The notes under the pieces are model-generated. The model saw nothing but the letters and a program-made list of their open reading frames with translations, made no database searches and was not told where the DNA came from. 64,000 nt of DNA from Anaerolinea thermophila (GTDB lineage: Bacteria > Chloroflexota > Anaerolineae > Anaerolineales > Anaerolineaceae): positions 167,839 through 231,838 of the forward strand of contig NZ_DYHZ01000007.1 in NCBI RefSeq assembly GCF_020723905.1, read 5' to 3'. Position 1 is the first letter of the stretch. Every line of letters begins with the position of its first letter. The translations under genes and the position numbers were made by a program. Of the stretch, positions 1 through 7,926 are shown piece after piece.

Positions 1-323
1 CCATCGCGCATGAAGAACAACAACACCCCTTCCTCCTGCAGGGTACGCTGGCGGTCTGGATTCAAAAGGGAAAGAGGAATGGGGGTGATGGTGGGGGTAA
101 GGGTGACTTCAGGTTGAGCGGGTTGGGTGCCGGTGGGTTGGGATGAAATGTCGAAGGTGGGCAGGAAAAATGTGGGTGAGATGCCAGGCATCGTTGGGGC
201 GTTTTGAATGCGCTCCAGCACATTGGGCCAACCCAGCCACGACAGCGCGGCAATGTTCAGTCCAATCAGGAATACCACAATTCCAAATACCAGAGCCAGA
301 GTTAAACGCGAGTTGGATTTCAT
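1..323 (-). CDS. Membrane-anchored Thr/Pro-rich protein, N-terminal part (cut by window edge)
   Basis: An open frame starts at the ATG at 323 and runs off the left edge, giving the first 107 residues. It begins MKSNSRLTLALVFGIVVFLI, with one hydrophobic segment at about residues 8-30 that looks like an uncleaved signal anchor. A Ser/Thr/Pro-rich stretch follows, and then the start of a folded part (LNPDRQRTLQEEGVLLFF). The visible part does not identify the family. Anaerolineae often put a beta-propeller or sensor domain after such linkers, but that is a guess. It lies 68 bp downstream of the M23 lipoprotein gene on the same strand and has its own -10-like element. Confidence 0.7.
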   Translation of the reverse strand, partial: MKSNSRLTLALVFGIVVFLIGLNIAALSWLGWPNVLERIQNAPTMPGISPTFFLPTFDISSQPTGTQPAQPEVTLTPTITPIPLSLLNPDRQRTLQEEGVLLFFMRD

Positions 324-338
324 GGGTGACCTGGGAAC

Positions 339-347
339 ATTTTAGCA
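339..347 (-). promoter_or_regulatory. Extended -10 promoter for the left-edge gene
   Basis: On the minus strand TGC-TAAAAT lies 15 nt upstream of the ATG at 323. No -35 match is visible, as expected for an extended -10 promoter. The predicted 5' leader is only about 9 nt. Confidence 0.4.
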
Positions 348-391
348 TGAAACAGGGGGTGGCAGGAGAACTTGCAAAGTCACCGAAAGGT

Positions 392-1321
392 TCAGGGGAA
401 CAATATCATCGGATCAAATGCCCGAAACAACCCGGAGATGCGCCACAGACAGTACCAGCCCATTTCCTCCACCGTTGCCGAGTTGTCGTAATGTGCCATG
501 CCCGGGAATGTGACTCCCGCAGGCCCAATGCGGGTTTCCAGGTGCAGATGGGCGTTGACCGAGTTGCCGGTGCTTCCCACTTCGCCGATTTTGTCTCCGC
601 ACATAACCGATTCCCCTGTTCGCCGGGCAGGCGGAGTGTTCAGGTGCGCATAGAGATGGTAGAGCGACAGAGAGGAGAAATCGCCCTGAAATGAGATTTG
701 TGGACAGAAGAGAGTGCGTGCAGGAATGGGGGTGGGCTGGTTTTGGAAAGACGAAACTGGCAGGAGTTCCCGGATCTCCGCCGGCAGGTCCTTAAGGGGT
801 GTTTCCAGGATGATGGTGTTGCCATAGGGCTTTCGGTTGGAAATGATCCCAGCCACTTTGCCTTCCAAAATGGCATGGACAGGCAAGCCCAGCATGGGTT
901 TTCCCTCAGGCGAGTTCCAGTAGGCGAAGTCCACCCCAAAGTGACCGCCATCATCCCCGGCTGGGGGCGCCTCAAAGGGCGTTTTCAGCAGATCCGGGTC
1001 TTGTAAAGCATCTAATGCAATTCCTTCCAGAGGGGAACAGAAGAGATGGCTTTCCTCTGTCTCTGGTGCGTGAGATGGATCTTCTGCCGCAGGTGTAATG
1101 GGAAAAGAGAAGGCGCTTTCCGGTGTGGGGGTAAGTTCTACGGTGGCTGTGAAGGAAGAAACCGGCAGAGAGGAAAGTGTGGACGTTGCCTCTGGCTTAG
1201 AAGTAGAGACGCATCCCTCCAGAATCAAAGCCAGTGCCGTGAGACAAAGCCACAGGTGTGGCCTTTCAATCCTGTACGGCAGGGAGGCTGAAGGCAACCT
1301 GGCGTTGATCCACTTCTCCAT
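392..1321 (-). CDS. M23 family metallopeptidase, lipoprotein
   Basis: A predicted secreted, lipid-anchored peptidoglycan endopeptidase of the LytM/M23 type. The N-terminal hydrophobic segment ends in a lipobox (LILEGC), followed by a Ser/Thr/Pro linker. The catalytic domain shows H-x3-D (HFGVDF), a Gly-rich strand (YGNTII), LYAHL and the zinc-site HLHLE. The last 56 nt of the upstream gene overlap this frame, so the start is uncertain. The ATG at 1321 has poor ribosome-site spacing, and a TTG at 1297 would give a more normal signal peptide. It is probably co-transcribed with the 117-residue gene upstream. Calling it a murein hydrolase rests on the motifs; some M23-like domains are inactive regulators. 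Confidence 0.85.
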   Translation of the reverse strand: MEKWINARLPSASLPYRIERPHLWLCLTALALILEGCVSTSKPEATSTLSSLPVSSFTATVELTPTPESAFSFPITPAAEDPSHAPETEESHLFCSPLEGIALDALQDPDLLKTPFEAPPAGDDGGHFGVDFAYWNSPEGKPMLGLPVHAILEGKVAGIISNRKPYGNTIILETPLKDLPAEIRELLPVSSFQNQPTPIPARTLFCPQISFQGDFSSLSLYHLYAHLNTPPARRTGESVMCGDKIGEVGSTGNSVNAHLHLETRIGPAGVTFPGMAHYDNSATVEEMGWYCLWRISGLFRAFDPMILFP

Positions 1322-1619
1322 ATTCCTGATAGGACACGCTCATCGCCAGCACATAATTCGGGTCATCCGAAGGATTGCGGATGTGCAGGGTAAACGCCAT
1401 GTGGGTATCAATGGTTTCGATGATGTGCGCAGTGGTGACTTCTTCATCCTGCTGGTACAGGGTGGCGGTTAAGTCCGGACGTTCCCGGAATGGGGTGATT
1501 TCCACCATCACCCGGATGCGTTGGTTGTCGGGGGCAGGCGCTACTTTCAAATCCACTATGCGCACTTCCTGGGGTGCTCGGGCGTCTTCAGGTGGGTTCA
1601 GGTAATTGTAACGGGGCAT
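1266..1619 (-). CDS. Conserved hypothetical protein, all-beta
   Basis: 117 residues with no signal peptide or membrane segment. Alternating hydrophobic strands (VRIVDLKVAP, IRVMVEITPF, LTATLYQQD, MAFTLHIRNP, YVLAMSVSYQEYG) suggest a single immunoglobulin-like beta-sandwich. I do not recognise the family. It follows DUF1015 after a 75-bp gap that holds an 11-bp inverted repeat, has a GAGG ribosome site, and its 3' end overlaps the M23 lipoprotein gene. That overlap suggests coupled translation and a possible envelope role, but no function can be assigned. Confidence 0.7.
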   Translation of the reverse strand: MPRYNYLNPPEDARAPQEVRIVDLKVAPAPDNQRIRVMVEITPFRERPDLTATLYQQDEEVTTAHIIETIDTHMAFTLHIRNPSDDPNYVLAMSVSYQEYGEVDQRQVAFSLPAVQD

Positions 1620-1635
1620 TTTTTCCTCGAATCAA

Positions 1636-1669
1636 CAAACTCCGCCTTGATTATACCCGGCGGAGTTTG
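1636..1669 (-). repeat. Inverted repeat with a -10-like hexamer in its loop
   Basis: CAAACTCCGCC and GGCGGAGTTTG form a perfect 11-bp inverted repeat around a 12-nt loop. On the minus strand the loop contains TATAAT (1655-1650), correctly placed to serve the gene starting at 1619. It may be an operator-promoter or a weak terminator-like hairpin between DUF1015 and its neighbour; it lacks a good U-tract. Confidence 0.5.
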
Positions 1670-1694
1670 CTTTCGGTGAGGTTTAATGGAAGGT

Positions 1695-3011
1695 TCAGGC
1701 GATTCGACGGGCTTCCATGTAGAAGCGCTTGTCGCGGGCTTCACCCATGGAGAAGGTCTTGCGGGGGAGCACGCCATCCAGAATCACCGTCTTGAACAGG
1801 TCATGTTTTGATATGGCAGGCAGATAGAAACCGACATTGCCCAGCTGGGAGCCTAACCGCACTACCACATCATCTCCGTGAACGTAGTCAATCTTTGCGG
1901 CGCTGCCAGATTTAAGCCATGCATCCAGGAATCCCTGAAGCGTGCCAACGGGCAGATTGGAGGTCGGGCGGGTGAAAGTCACCAGAGCATATCCCTCAGC
2001 CGTGACCATTCCAATGGTTTGCAAAGGGCTGGAGGGATGTTTCACCTGCTCAATCATGGCTGCGGCATGCTCAATGGGGGAAATTTGCACGGTATCCCCA
2101 AAGAATTGTTTCAGCGCTTCTGCGGGCGATTCTTTGCACTGGAACAGCACGCGGTGAATGGGTTCAAACTCCAGTCCATGGTCGTGGACGTTTTCGATTT
2201 CCACCAGGGCATAGCGTGCCGGGTGATTCATCCCTACCTGCCCTTTGATCTTCTCCCAGATGGCTTTGGCAGTTGCCAGAGAGTGGTTGCCATCCCCCAT
2301 GGCGAAGAGCAGGACTCCCTTGTCTTCTCCTACCCCGTAGCGGGAACGGAAGGTTTCAGGGTTTGCCAGTGCCCGCAAAGCCGAGATGACCTGTTCCTCA
2401 CAGGGTCCATCCGGTACTGCCCACGCAGTCAAATGGCCGCTGTCGAACATCAGGTCGGTATCGTACAAACGGGAGAATTTTTTGCGCGCTTCAACCAGCG
2501 GTTCGATGACCGTCTGCTGTGGGTCGTCAATCAGCACCAGAATGTGGGGTAGTTCCAGCGGTGCGCCTTCACGGATGCGCATACGCGGGGGAAGACGATC
2601 CAGTATCGTGCCTTCCGTAGCCCGAATCAGCGTTTGAGATCCGGCGGAGTAGTCGTAATGCTCCAGATCCAGCGCCATCATCAATCCGTGACGCATACGA
2701 CCGCTGGATTGGCGTTCCACCAGAATCAACCCGTGATGTGAGACGAATATTCCCTCGTTTAAGTAGCGGCGCATGGTTTGTTGTGTGCTTTGGATGCGCG
2801 CCTGTTCTTCCGGGGTACCCAGATACACTTCGGGGAGGATGAGGTGGAAGGTGGAGGGGGAGTCGCCGACCAGGCGGGCTACCTGTTCCCAGTATTCCGG
2901 TTCGGAGGTGTACTGGTCGCAGGCAATCACCGCCCATTTTTTCAAATCAATGCCCGGACGGGGCAAAAGAATTTCACCGATTTGAATACCGAGGTCAGGG
3001 TATGTGCTCAT
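1695..3011 (-). CDS. DUF1015 family protein
   Basis: 438 residues from the ATG at 3011, which has GGA just upstream and matches the usual family N-terminus (...LLPRPGIDLKKWAVIACDQYTSEPEYWE). A longer frame to 3083 exists but adds an unlikely N-terminus. DUF1015 proteins usually carry a DGHHR-type motif; here it reads GDGNHSLATAKA near the middle. The family is uncharacterised. The motif resembles the ParB/Srx-type fold that includes the free-serine kinases SerK and SbnI, so a small-molecule kinase role is conceivable but unproven. It lies 85 bp downstream of the DegV gene on the same strand, probably in one operon. Confidence 0.85.
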   Translation of the reverse strand: MSTYPDLGIQIGEILLPRPGIDLKKWAVIACDQYTSEPEYWEQVARLVGDSPSTFHLILPEVYLGTPEEQARIQSTQQTMRRYLNEGIFVSHHGLILVERQSSGRMRHGLMMALDLEHYDYSAGSQTLIRATEGTILDRLPPRMRIREGAPLELPHILVLIDDPQQTVIEPLVEARKKFSRLYDTDLMFDSGHLTAWAVPDGPCEEQVISALRALANPETFRSRYGVGEDKGVLLFAMGDGNHSLATAKAIWEKIKGQVGMNHPARYALVEIENVHDHGLEFEPIHRVLFQCKESPAEALKQFFGDTVQISPIEHAAAMIEQVKHPSSPLQTIGMVTAEGYALVTFTRPTSNLPVGTLQGFLDAWLKSGSAAKIDYVHGDDVVVRLGSQLGNVGFYLPAISKHDLFKTVILDGVLPRKTFSMGEARDKRFYMEARRIA

Positions 3012-3026
3012 GTATCCTATTAAAGC

Positions 3027-3057
3027 ATTTTCGGGCGGCATTTGCCAGCCCGAAAAT
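3027..3057. repeat. Inverted repeat between the DegV and DUF1015 genes
   Basis: ATTTTCGGGC and GCCCGAAAAT form a perfect 10-bp stem with an 11-nt loop that can itself pair (GGC/GCC). There is no U-tract on either strand, so it is more likely an mRNA-processing or stability hairpin, or an operator, than a terminator. Confidence 0.4.
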
Positions 3058-3096
3058 TCCTGATGACACTGGAAAGATGTCACAATTTGGCAGGGC

Positions 3097-3954
3097 TTAA
3101 AGCCCGCTCATAAAAGCAATTCCAACGCAACCCGGTCCGGTATGGGTACCAATGACAGGTGAGACGGGAACAATAACCGCTTCGCTGATATCATCCACGC
3201 TGACTTTCTGGCGGGCGCGCTCGAGGAGGCGTTCTGCTTCTTCCTGAGCGTGGGAATGCAGAATAGCAAGGCGGATGGGGCGTTTCCCGCGGGCTTGTTC
3301 GGCGAAAATCTCCAGCAGGCGGTCTGTGGCTTTGGACATTGTGCGCACTTTTTCAATGGCTTCAATGCGCCCGTCGCGCAGTTGCAGGATGGGTTTAAGG
3401 TTCAGGGCTGTGCCCAGGAAAGCCGCTGCACCTCCAATGCGCCCTCCGCGATGGAGAAATTCAAGGGTGCTGACAAGGAAGAACACCGATACATTTGCCA
3501 ACCCCCGCAAGGCAATGGCTTTACATTCTTCCAGGCTGGCGCCGCGCGTTGCCGCTCGTGCCGCTTCCAGAACGGCAAAGCCCATGCCCATGGATGTGGT
3601 GAGAGAGTCTACAATTTCGATGCGCGCGTCCGGTAACATGGCTTTTGCCTGGAGAGCGGAGTCCATCGTCCCGGACAGTTTGGAACTGATGTGGATGCTG
3701 AGAATGTCGTAACCTTCTCCCTGTAAGCGCTCGTACACCTCCTTGAAAGCGGCGGGAGAAGGTTGTGAGGTGGTAGGGAGTTCTTTAGCGTTAGCCAGAC
3801 GTTCATAAAATTCATTTGGAGTAATATCCACCCCATCCAGATACGTCTTCTCTCCCCAGATGAGATGAAGAGGAACAACCTCAATGCGATGTCCCTTGAC
3901 CAGTTCAGGGGGTAGATAGGCGGTGCTATCGGTTACAATGGCTACTTTTGACAT
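3097..3954 (-). CDS. DegV family fatty-acid-binding protein
   Basis: 285 residues from the ATG at 3954, preceded by a GGGAGGA ribosome site; an earlier in-frame start at 3966 lacks this support. DegV/FakB proteins bind a fatty acid and present it to a fatty-acid kinase. The sequence has the family hallmarks: MSKVAIVTDST at the N-terminus, a TSQPSPAAF loop, ISSKLSGT, and a HRGGRIGGAAAFLG stretch in the second domain. The length is normal for the family. It is the first gene of a minus-strand cluster and is divergent from the potassium transporter. No FakA kinase gene is visible here. Confidence 0.93.
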   Translation of the reverse strand: MSKVAIVTDSTAYLPPELVKGHRIEVVPLHLIWGEKTYLDGVDITPNEFYERLANAKELPTTSQPSPAAFKEVYERLQGEGYDILSIHISSKLSGTMDSALQAKAMLPDARIEIVDSLTTSMGMGFAVLEAARAATRGASLEECKAIALRGLANVSVFFLVSTLEFLHRGGRIGGAAAFLGTALNLKPILQLRDGRIEAIEKVRTMSKATDRLLEIFAEQARGKRPIRLAILHSHAQEEAERLLERARQKVSVDDISEAVIVPVSPVIGTHTGPGCVGIAFMSGL

Positions 3955-4018
3955 GCTTCCTCCCAAGGCGTTTTATTTGTGCATTATTTAAACACAGAAT
4001 TTCCCGTTTCGTTGCGTA

Positions 4019-4038
4019 GTTGTATAAGGCTTTACAAC
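4019..4038. repeat. Small inverted repeat between divergent genes
   Basis: GTTGTA and TACAAC are separated by 8 nt in the 235-bp divergent region between the DegV gene and the potassium transporter. It could be an operator for either gene, but a 6-bp repeat can arise by chance. Confidence 0.25.
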
Positions 4039-4115
4039 CGCTTTTCAGCGATGAAAAAGATATTGAAGCCCGTTGAATTTTGCATTAAGATTGAATGGGA
4101 GAAGCGGGAGAATCC

Positions 4116-4144
4116 TTGACCTGCCTGAGGGTGGGTCTTATAAT
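4116..4144 (+). promoter_or_regulatory. Sigma-70 type promoter of the potassium-transport operon
   Basis: TTGACC and TATAAT are separated by exactly 17 nt. Transcription should start near 4151, leaving a leader of about 39 nt. This rules out the upstream start at 4073 and leaves no room for a ydaO-type riboswitch. Confidence 0.75.
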
Positions 4145-4189
4145 TTTTCGCTCGGGCTTCACCCTAAAAAGGAGTCTGGGAGTAAATTT

Positions 4190-6133
4190 ATGAACATTGA
4201 TGATGAGCACGGTACGACTGTTCTTCGCCGGGTAGCGGATGAGCCGCCTCGGCGTCGATTTTTGGATGTTCTCATTGGCAAGCCGCTGGCAACTGCCGAC
4301 GCGCCGCGAGAGACCATCGGAAAAGTGATTGGGTTAGCCGTCTTTGCTTCCGATGCACTTTCCTCAACGGCTTATGCAACACAGGAAATGCTGGTTATTC
4401 TGGCGGCAGCGGGAACGATTGCGTTTGGGTATGTATTCCCAATTACGCTGGCCATTGTTTTACTTTTGGCGATTGTCACTTTCTCTTATGAACAAACTAT
4501 CCATGCCTATCCCAATGGCGGGGGTGCCTATATCGTAGCCCGAGATAACCTCGGTGAAGTTGCTGCAAAAATTGCTGCTGCGGCTCTCCTTTCTGATTAC
4601 GTTCTGACTGTGGCGGTCTCCATTTCCTCGGGCGTAGCGCAAATTGTATCTGCTTATCCCCATCTGTTTCCCTACCGTGTCTGGATTGCAGTGGGCATGG
4701 TGGGCTTTATGATGCTCATCAATTTGCGTGGGGTCCGTGAGTCGGGTATTGTTTTTGCAATTCCTACATATTTCTTTGTGGTTACCATGTTCACTATGGT
4801 GATCACAGGGTTGATTCGCTATTTTACCGGTAATCTGGGACTGGTCGTGGATCCTCCAGAACTGGAACTTTTACATGGAGCACAGCCAATTACCCTCTTT
4901 TTGATTTTGCGGGCATTTTCCAACGGTACGACGGCATTAACCGGCGTTGAAGCCATTTCGAATGGCATACCTGCTTTTAAAGAGCCGCGTAGCCGCAACG
5001 CAGGGATTACCCTTATCTGGATGTCTACTATTTTGGGATCCCTCCTGTTAGGAATTTCATTCCTTGCGGCTCATGTACAGACCATACCTTCGGAGTATGA
5101 GACGGTTATCTCTCAACTGGCGCGAACAATTTATGAAAACAGAGGTTTTCTCTACTTAATGACCATCTCTGCCACCACGGTGATCTTGATCATGGCAGCC
5201 AATACTGCCTTTGCAGATTTCCCTCGATTGAGCGCATTAACTGCGGTTGATGGGTTACTCCCCCGTCAACTGGCTCAGCGGGGAAGTCGTCTGGTTTTTT
5301 CGCGCGGTATAATTGTTTTGGCTTTGGTGGCTTCTCTGTTGATAGTAGTTTTCCAGGCAAGCGTAACGCGATTGATTCCGCTCTATGCTATTGGGGTGTT
5401 TCTTTCCTTTACGCTCTCCCAGTCTGGCATGGCGCATCGCTGGTATAAAATCGGCAAACTTTCCCCCGGTCAGGAGATTAAAGAGCGTGGCTCGGTGTTG
5501 CGCTATGACCCGAACTGGAAAATCAAAATGCTCATCAATGGCTTTGGGGCAACTGCCACCTTTATAGTGATGTGGATTTTTGCCATCACCAAATTCACCG
5601 ATGGGGCTTATCTGGTAATCTTCGTCATTGCATTCCTGTTTGGGATGTTCACACTGATTCATAATCACTATTTGAGCGTGGCAAAGAGACTCAGTCTGGA
5701 TCGATACGGCACTACCCCCCCAAGAATTGTGCGCAATCGGGTCATTTTGCCCATTGGTGGGGTGCACCGCGGAACGCTGGCGGCGTTGCGCTATGCGCGG
5801 GCATTGTCTGATGATATTACCGCGGTTCATATTGCTTTAGAGCCGGAAGAAGCCGAGAAAGTCCGCCGAAAGTGGGAAATGTACGGTGATGGCGTGCGTC
5901 TGGTGATCATTGAATCCAGTTACCGGGTGTTCATGAAGCCGTTGCTGGATTATATTGAGGAGATTTACGCTTCTCGTCAGCCCAATGAAGTCATCACCAT
6001 TGTGGTACCGCAGTTCATTTCCTCTAACCGGTGGGCGAATCTTCTCCACATGAATACGGCTGATGCATTACGCGAAGAATTGCTTACCTACAAAGGCATC
6101 GTCATTACCAACGTGCCTTATTTGATTGATTGA
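4190..6133 (+). CDS. APC-superfamily potassium transporter, KimA-like
   Basis: 647 residues. About twelve membrane segments span residues 45-460, followed by a soluble C-terminal domain of about 150 residues resembling universal stress proteins (RNRVILPIGGVHRGTLAALRY). KimA-family features include SDALSSTAYATQEML in the first helix and the YPNGGGAYIVA loop. KimA proteins are proton-coupled potassium importers, and their size and two-part architecture match. The start is fixed by the promoter at 4116 and a GGGAG ribosome site 7 nt upstream. Two RCK proteins follow directly, matching the order of Mycobacterium tuberculosis Rv2690c-ceoB-ceoC. General annotation would say amino-acid permease; the neighbours make potassium the better substrate call. 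Confidence 0.85.
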   Translation: MNIDDEHGTTVLRRVADEPPRRRFLDVLIGKPLATADAPRETIGKVIGLAVFASDALSSTAYATQEMLVILAAAGTIAFGYVFPITLAIVLLLAIVTFSYEQTIHAYPNGGGAYIVARDNLGEVAAKIAAAALLSDYVLTVAVSISSGVAQIVSAYPHLFPYRVWIAVGMVGFMMLINLRGVRESGIVFAIPTYFFVVTMFTMVITGLIRYFTGNLGLVVDPPELELLHGAQPITLFLILRAFSNGTTALTGVEAISNGIPAFKEPRSRNAGITLIWMSTILGSLLLGISFLAAHVQTIPSEYETVISQLARTIYENRGFLYLMTISATTVILIMAANTAFADFPRLSALTAVDGLLPRQLAQRGSRLVFSRGIIVLALVASLLIVVFQASVTRLIPLYAIGVFLSFTLSQSGMAHRWYKIGKLSPGQEIKERGSVLRYDPNWKIKMLINGFGATATFIVMWIFAITKFTDGAYLVIFVIAFLFGMFTLIHNHYLSVAKRLSLDRYGTTPPRIVRNRVILPIGGVHRGTLAALRYARALSDDITAVHIALEPEEAEKVRRKWEMYGDGVRLVIIESSYRVFMKPLLDYIEEIYASRQPNEVITIVVPQFISSNRWANLLHMNTADALREELLTYKGIVITNVPYLID

Positions 6134-6150
6134 AAATTCGAGAGGACTTT

Positions 6151-6810
6151 ATGAGAGCCTTGATTGTTGGTTGTGGTCGTTTGGGCGCCGAGTTAGCCTA
6201 TCGGCTCTACCAGCGCGGACATGAAGTGTCTTTGCTGGACCTGGATGAAAAAGCCTTTGAAATCCTTCCGGCAGATTTTCAGGGGCGTTTTCATGAGGGC
6301 AACGCGCTGAATTATGATGTGTTACGGCGATGTGGCATTGAGGACATGGACTCGGTTGCGGTGCTTACCAATTCCGATGTGGTCAATGGCGTGGTGGGGT
6401 ACTTAGCCGTCAGGGAATTCCACGTACCCAATGTGGTTGTCCGGAACTACGACCCCCGCTACCGCCCGATTCTGGAAGCCTATCATTTACAGATGGTCTC
6501 TGCTCTCTCGTGGGGAGCCCAGCGGGTGGAAGAGATGATGTACCATGCCGAAGTGCGGGCGGTTTTTTCGGCAGGGAATGGGGAAGTGGAAGTTTATGAA
6601 GTGCTTGTTCCTGAGCATTGCCATGGAAAACGCCTGAAAGAGGTTATAGACTCTTCTATGTGCATTCCTGTGGCGGTTACCCGTGCGGGAAAGGCAACCC
6701 TTCCTGACTGGAATATGCTTTTAGAAGCCGGAGATGTCCTGCATTTGAGCGCCACGCTGGAGGGAGCGGAAGCCATTCGGCAGGAATTGCTCCGCAAGGA
6801 GGGAAAATAA
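6151..6810 (+). CDS. TrkA-family RCK protein, first of pair
   Basis: 219 residues from the ATG at 6151, which has a GAGAGGA ribosome site; an in-frame TTG at 6130 overlaps the previous stop and lacks one. RCK_N Rossmann domain: GCGRLGAEL glycine loop followed by an acidic residue ending strand 2 (LLDLDEKAF), about residues 1-120. An RCK_C domain follows (VYEVLVPEHCHGKRLKEV... to the C-terminus). RCK proteins bind NAD(H), ATP or cyclic-di-AMP and gate potassium channels and transporters at the inner membrane face. It sits 17 bp after the transporter gene and is likely its regulatory subunit. Confidence 0.93.
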   Translation: MRALIVGCGRLGAELAYRLYQRGHEVSLLDLDEKAFEILPADFQGRFHEGNALNYDVLRRCGIEDMDSVAVLTNSDVVNGVVGYLAVREFHVPNVVVRNYDPRYRPILEAYHLQMVSALSWGAQRVEEMMYHAEVRAVFSAGNGEVEVYEVLVPEHCHGKRLKEVIDSSMCIPVAVTRAGKATLPDWNMLLEAGDVLHLSATLEGAEAIRQELLRKEGK

Positions 6811-6811
6811 T

Positions 6812-7531
6812 ATGTTTGTGATCATTACCAGTGGCGGACGCACCGGCGCAACGCTGGCAAACATGCTCATCGGCATGGATCATGAGGTAAAAGTTATCGA
6901 ATGGCGAAAGGATGTTCTCAGCCGCATTCATCGCGAATTGCCCACCGAAGCCATTGTCGAAGGCGATCCGCTGGATTTGAGCGTGCTGGAACTGGCAGGA
7001 ATCAGACGGGCGGATGTTATTGCAGCAACCACCGTATCGGATGAAGCCAACCTGACGTTGTGTTACCTTGCGCGGGAACTGTATGGTATTAATCGCACCA
7101 TTGCTCGAGTCAACGATCCGCGCAATGCCTGGCTGTTCGATGAGAAATACCATGTAGATGTAGCCGTCAATCAGGCGGAACTGCTTGCCAGTCTGATCCA
7201 GGAAGAAATGTCCCTCGGCGATATGATTACCCTGCTAAAACTGCGCCGTGGACGTTACTCACTGGTGGAAGAAAAGATTCCCGCAGGAGCGCGCGCCATT
7301 GGCACAGCCATTAAAGATCTGGATTTGCCCGATCACTGTGTTATCGCGGCAATCATCCGCAAAGGCGAGGTGATGATCCCCCGTGGGGTAACCACGCTGG
7401 AAGAAGGTGATGAGGTTCTTGCCGTGACCGACCGGGAGGGTGCTGAAAGCCTGGCGATGCTTTTCTCTGCGAAAAATAGCGAGCAAAATGGCAAAGCCCG
7501 CAACGGAGAAAAAACTACTGCGCACGGGTAA
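6812..7531 (+). CDS. TrkA-family RCK protein, second of pair
   Basis: 239 residues with an AAGGAGGG ribosome site, starting 2 nt after the previous stop. The domain order is as in its neighbour: RCK_N (residues 1-125) then RCK_C (about 135-220). Its nucleotide loop is SGGRTGATL rather than the usual GxGxxG, and strand 2 ends in IEWRKD, so ligand preference may differ from the first copy. The last 20 residues are polar and probably disordered. The two probably form a hetero-oligomeric RCK ring, as proposed for CeoB/CeoC; that is inference. Confidence 0.92.
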   Translation: MFVIITSGGRTGATLANMLIGMDHEVKVIEWRKDVLSRIHRELPTEAIVEGDPLDLSVLELAGIRRADVIAATTVSDEANLTLCYLARELYGINRTIARVNDPRNAWLFDEKYHVDVAVNQAELLASLIQEEMSLGDMITLLKLRRGRYSLVEEKIPAGARAIGTAIKDLDLPDHCVIAAIIRKGEVMIPRGVTTLEEGDEVLAVTDREGAESLAMLFSAKNSEQNGKARNGEKTTAHG

Positions 7532-7560
7532 TTGACCGGTAGAAGGGCTTGCGGTATAAT
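7532..7560 (+). promoter_or_regulatory. Sigma-70 type promoter of the rpmH cluster
   Basis: TTGACC and TATAAT are separated by exactly 17 nt, directly after the last RCK gene. The predicted start is near 7567, giving rpmH a leader of about 134 nt. Confidence 0.75.
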
Positions 7561-7566
7561 TACGCT

Positions 7567-7700
7567 TTGCCAGCCGGGAGGCTGAACACTGGAATGGACA
7601 ACCTCCTCCCGCGTGATCGAAACGTTGGATCCTCAAAGGGATGTTTCGCTTCGATCAGCGCACGGAGGAAACCAAAAATTACGTATTGAAAGGATCGTAA
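7567..7700 (+). promoter_or_regulatory. Structured 5' leader of rpmH
   Basis: Two successive hairpins can form. CGGGAGG (7575-7581) pairs with CCTCCCG (7605-7611). GATCGAA (7615-7621) pairs with TTCGATC (7650-7656). An alternative pairing, CGAAAC (7618-7623) with GTTTCG (7643-7648), excludes the second helix. I see no intrinsic terminator and no match to a riboswitch I know. It could be an autoregulatory ribosomal-protein leader, but this is unproven. Confidence 0.4.
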
Positions 7701-7874
7701 ATGTCTACGAAGCGAACCTATCAACCCAAAATTCACCGCCGCCTGCGTGTGCATGGTTTCCGCGCTCGCATGGCTACTGCTGATGGTCGCCAGGTGCTTA
7801 AGCGACGCCGTCTAAAAGGGCGCTATCGCCTGACCGTTTCGATGAATAACCACACCAAACGGATTCGCTGGTAA
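7701..7874 (+). CDS. rpmH: 50S ribosomal protein L34
   Basis: 57 residues, very basic, beginning [20 protein letters not shown], with the L34 signature ([29 protein letters not shown]). L34 is usually 44-46 residues; this one has an extra tail of about 12 residues ([14 protein letters not shown]). It is first in the conserved rpmH-rnpA-yidD-yidC-khpB order. The ribosome site is AAAGGA, 6 nt upstream. Confidence 0.97.
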   Translation: MSTKRTYQPKIHRRLRVHGFRARMATADGRQVLKRRRLKGRYRLTVSMNNHTKRIRW

Positions 7875-7926
7875 TTCCGTCATTGATTGGGGAGACTGCC
7901 CCGTTTTCAGGGGTTCAGGAGCATGG

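Noticed and set aside
143-694. A 183-codon plus-strand frame
   Set aside because: It is the antisense shadow of the left-edge gene and the M23 lipoprotein gene, with no start signals or recognisable content.
3967-4189. A ydaO-type cyclic-di-AMP riboswitch before the KimA-like gene
   Set aside because: The promoter at 4116-4144 leaves a leader of only about 39 nt, too short for that riboswitch.
4073-4189. A longer N-terminus for the potassium transporter
   Set aside because: The extension would overlap the promoter and begins without a ribosome site; the ATG at 4190 has one.
7532-7700. A replication origin next to rpmH
   Set aside because: rpmH is often near oriC, but no DnaA boxes (TTATnCACA) are seen and dnaA/dnaN are absent.
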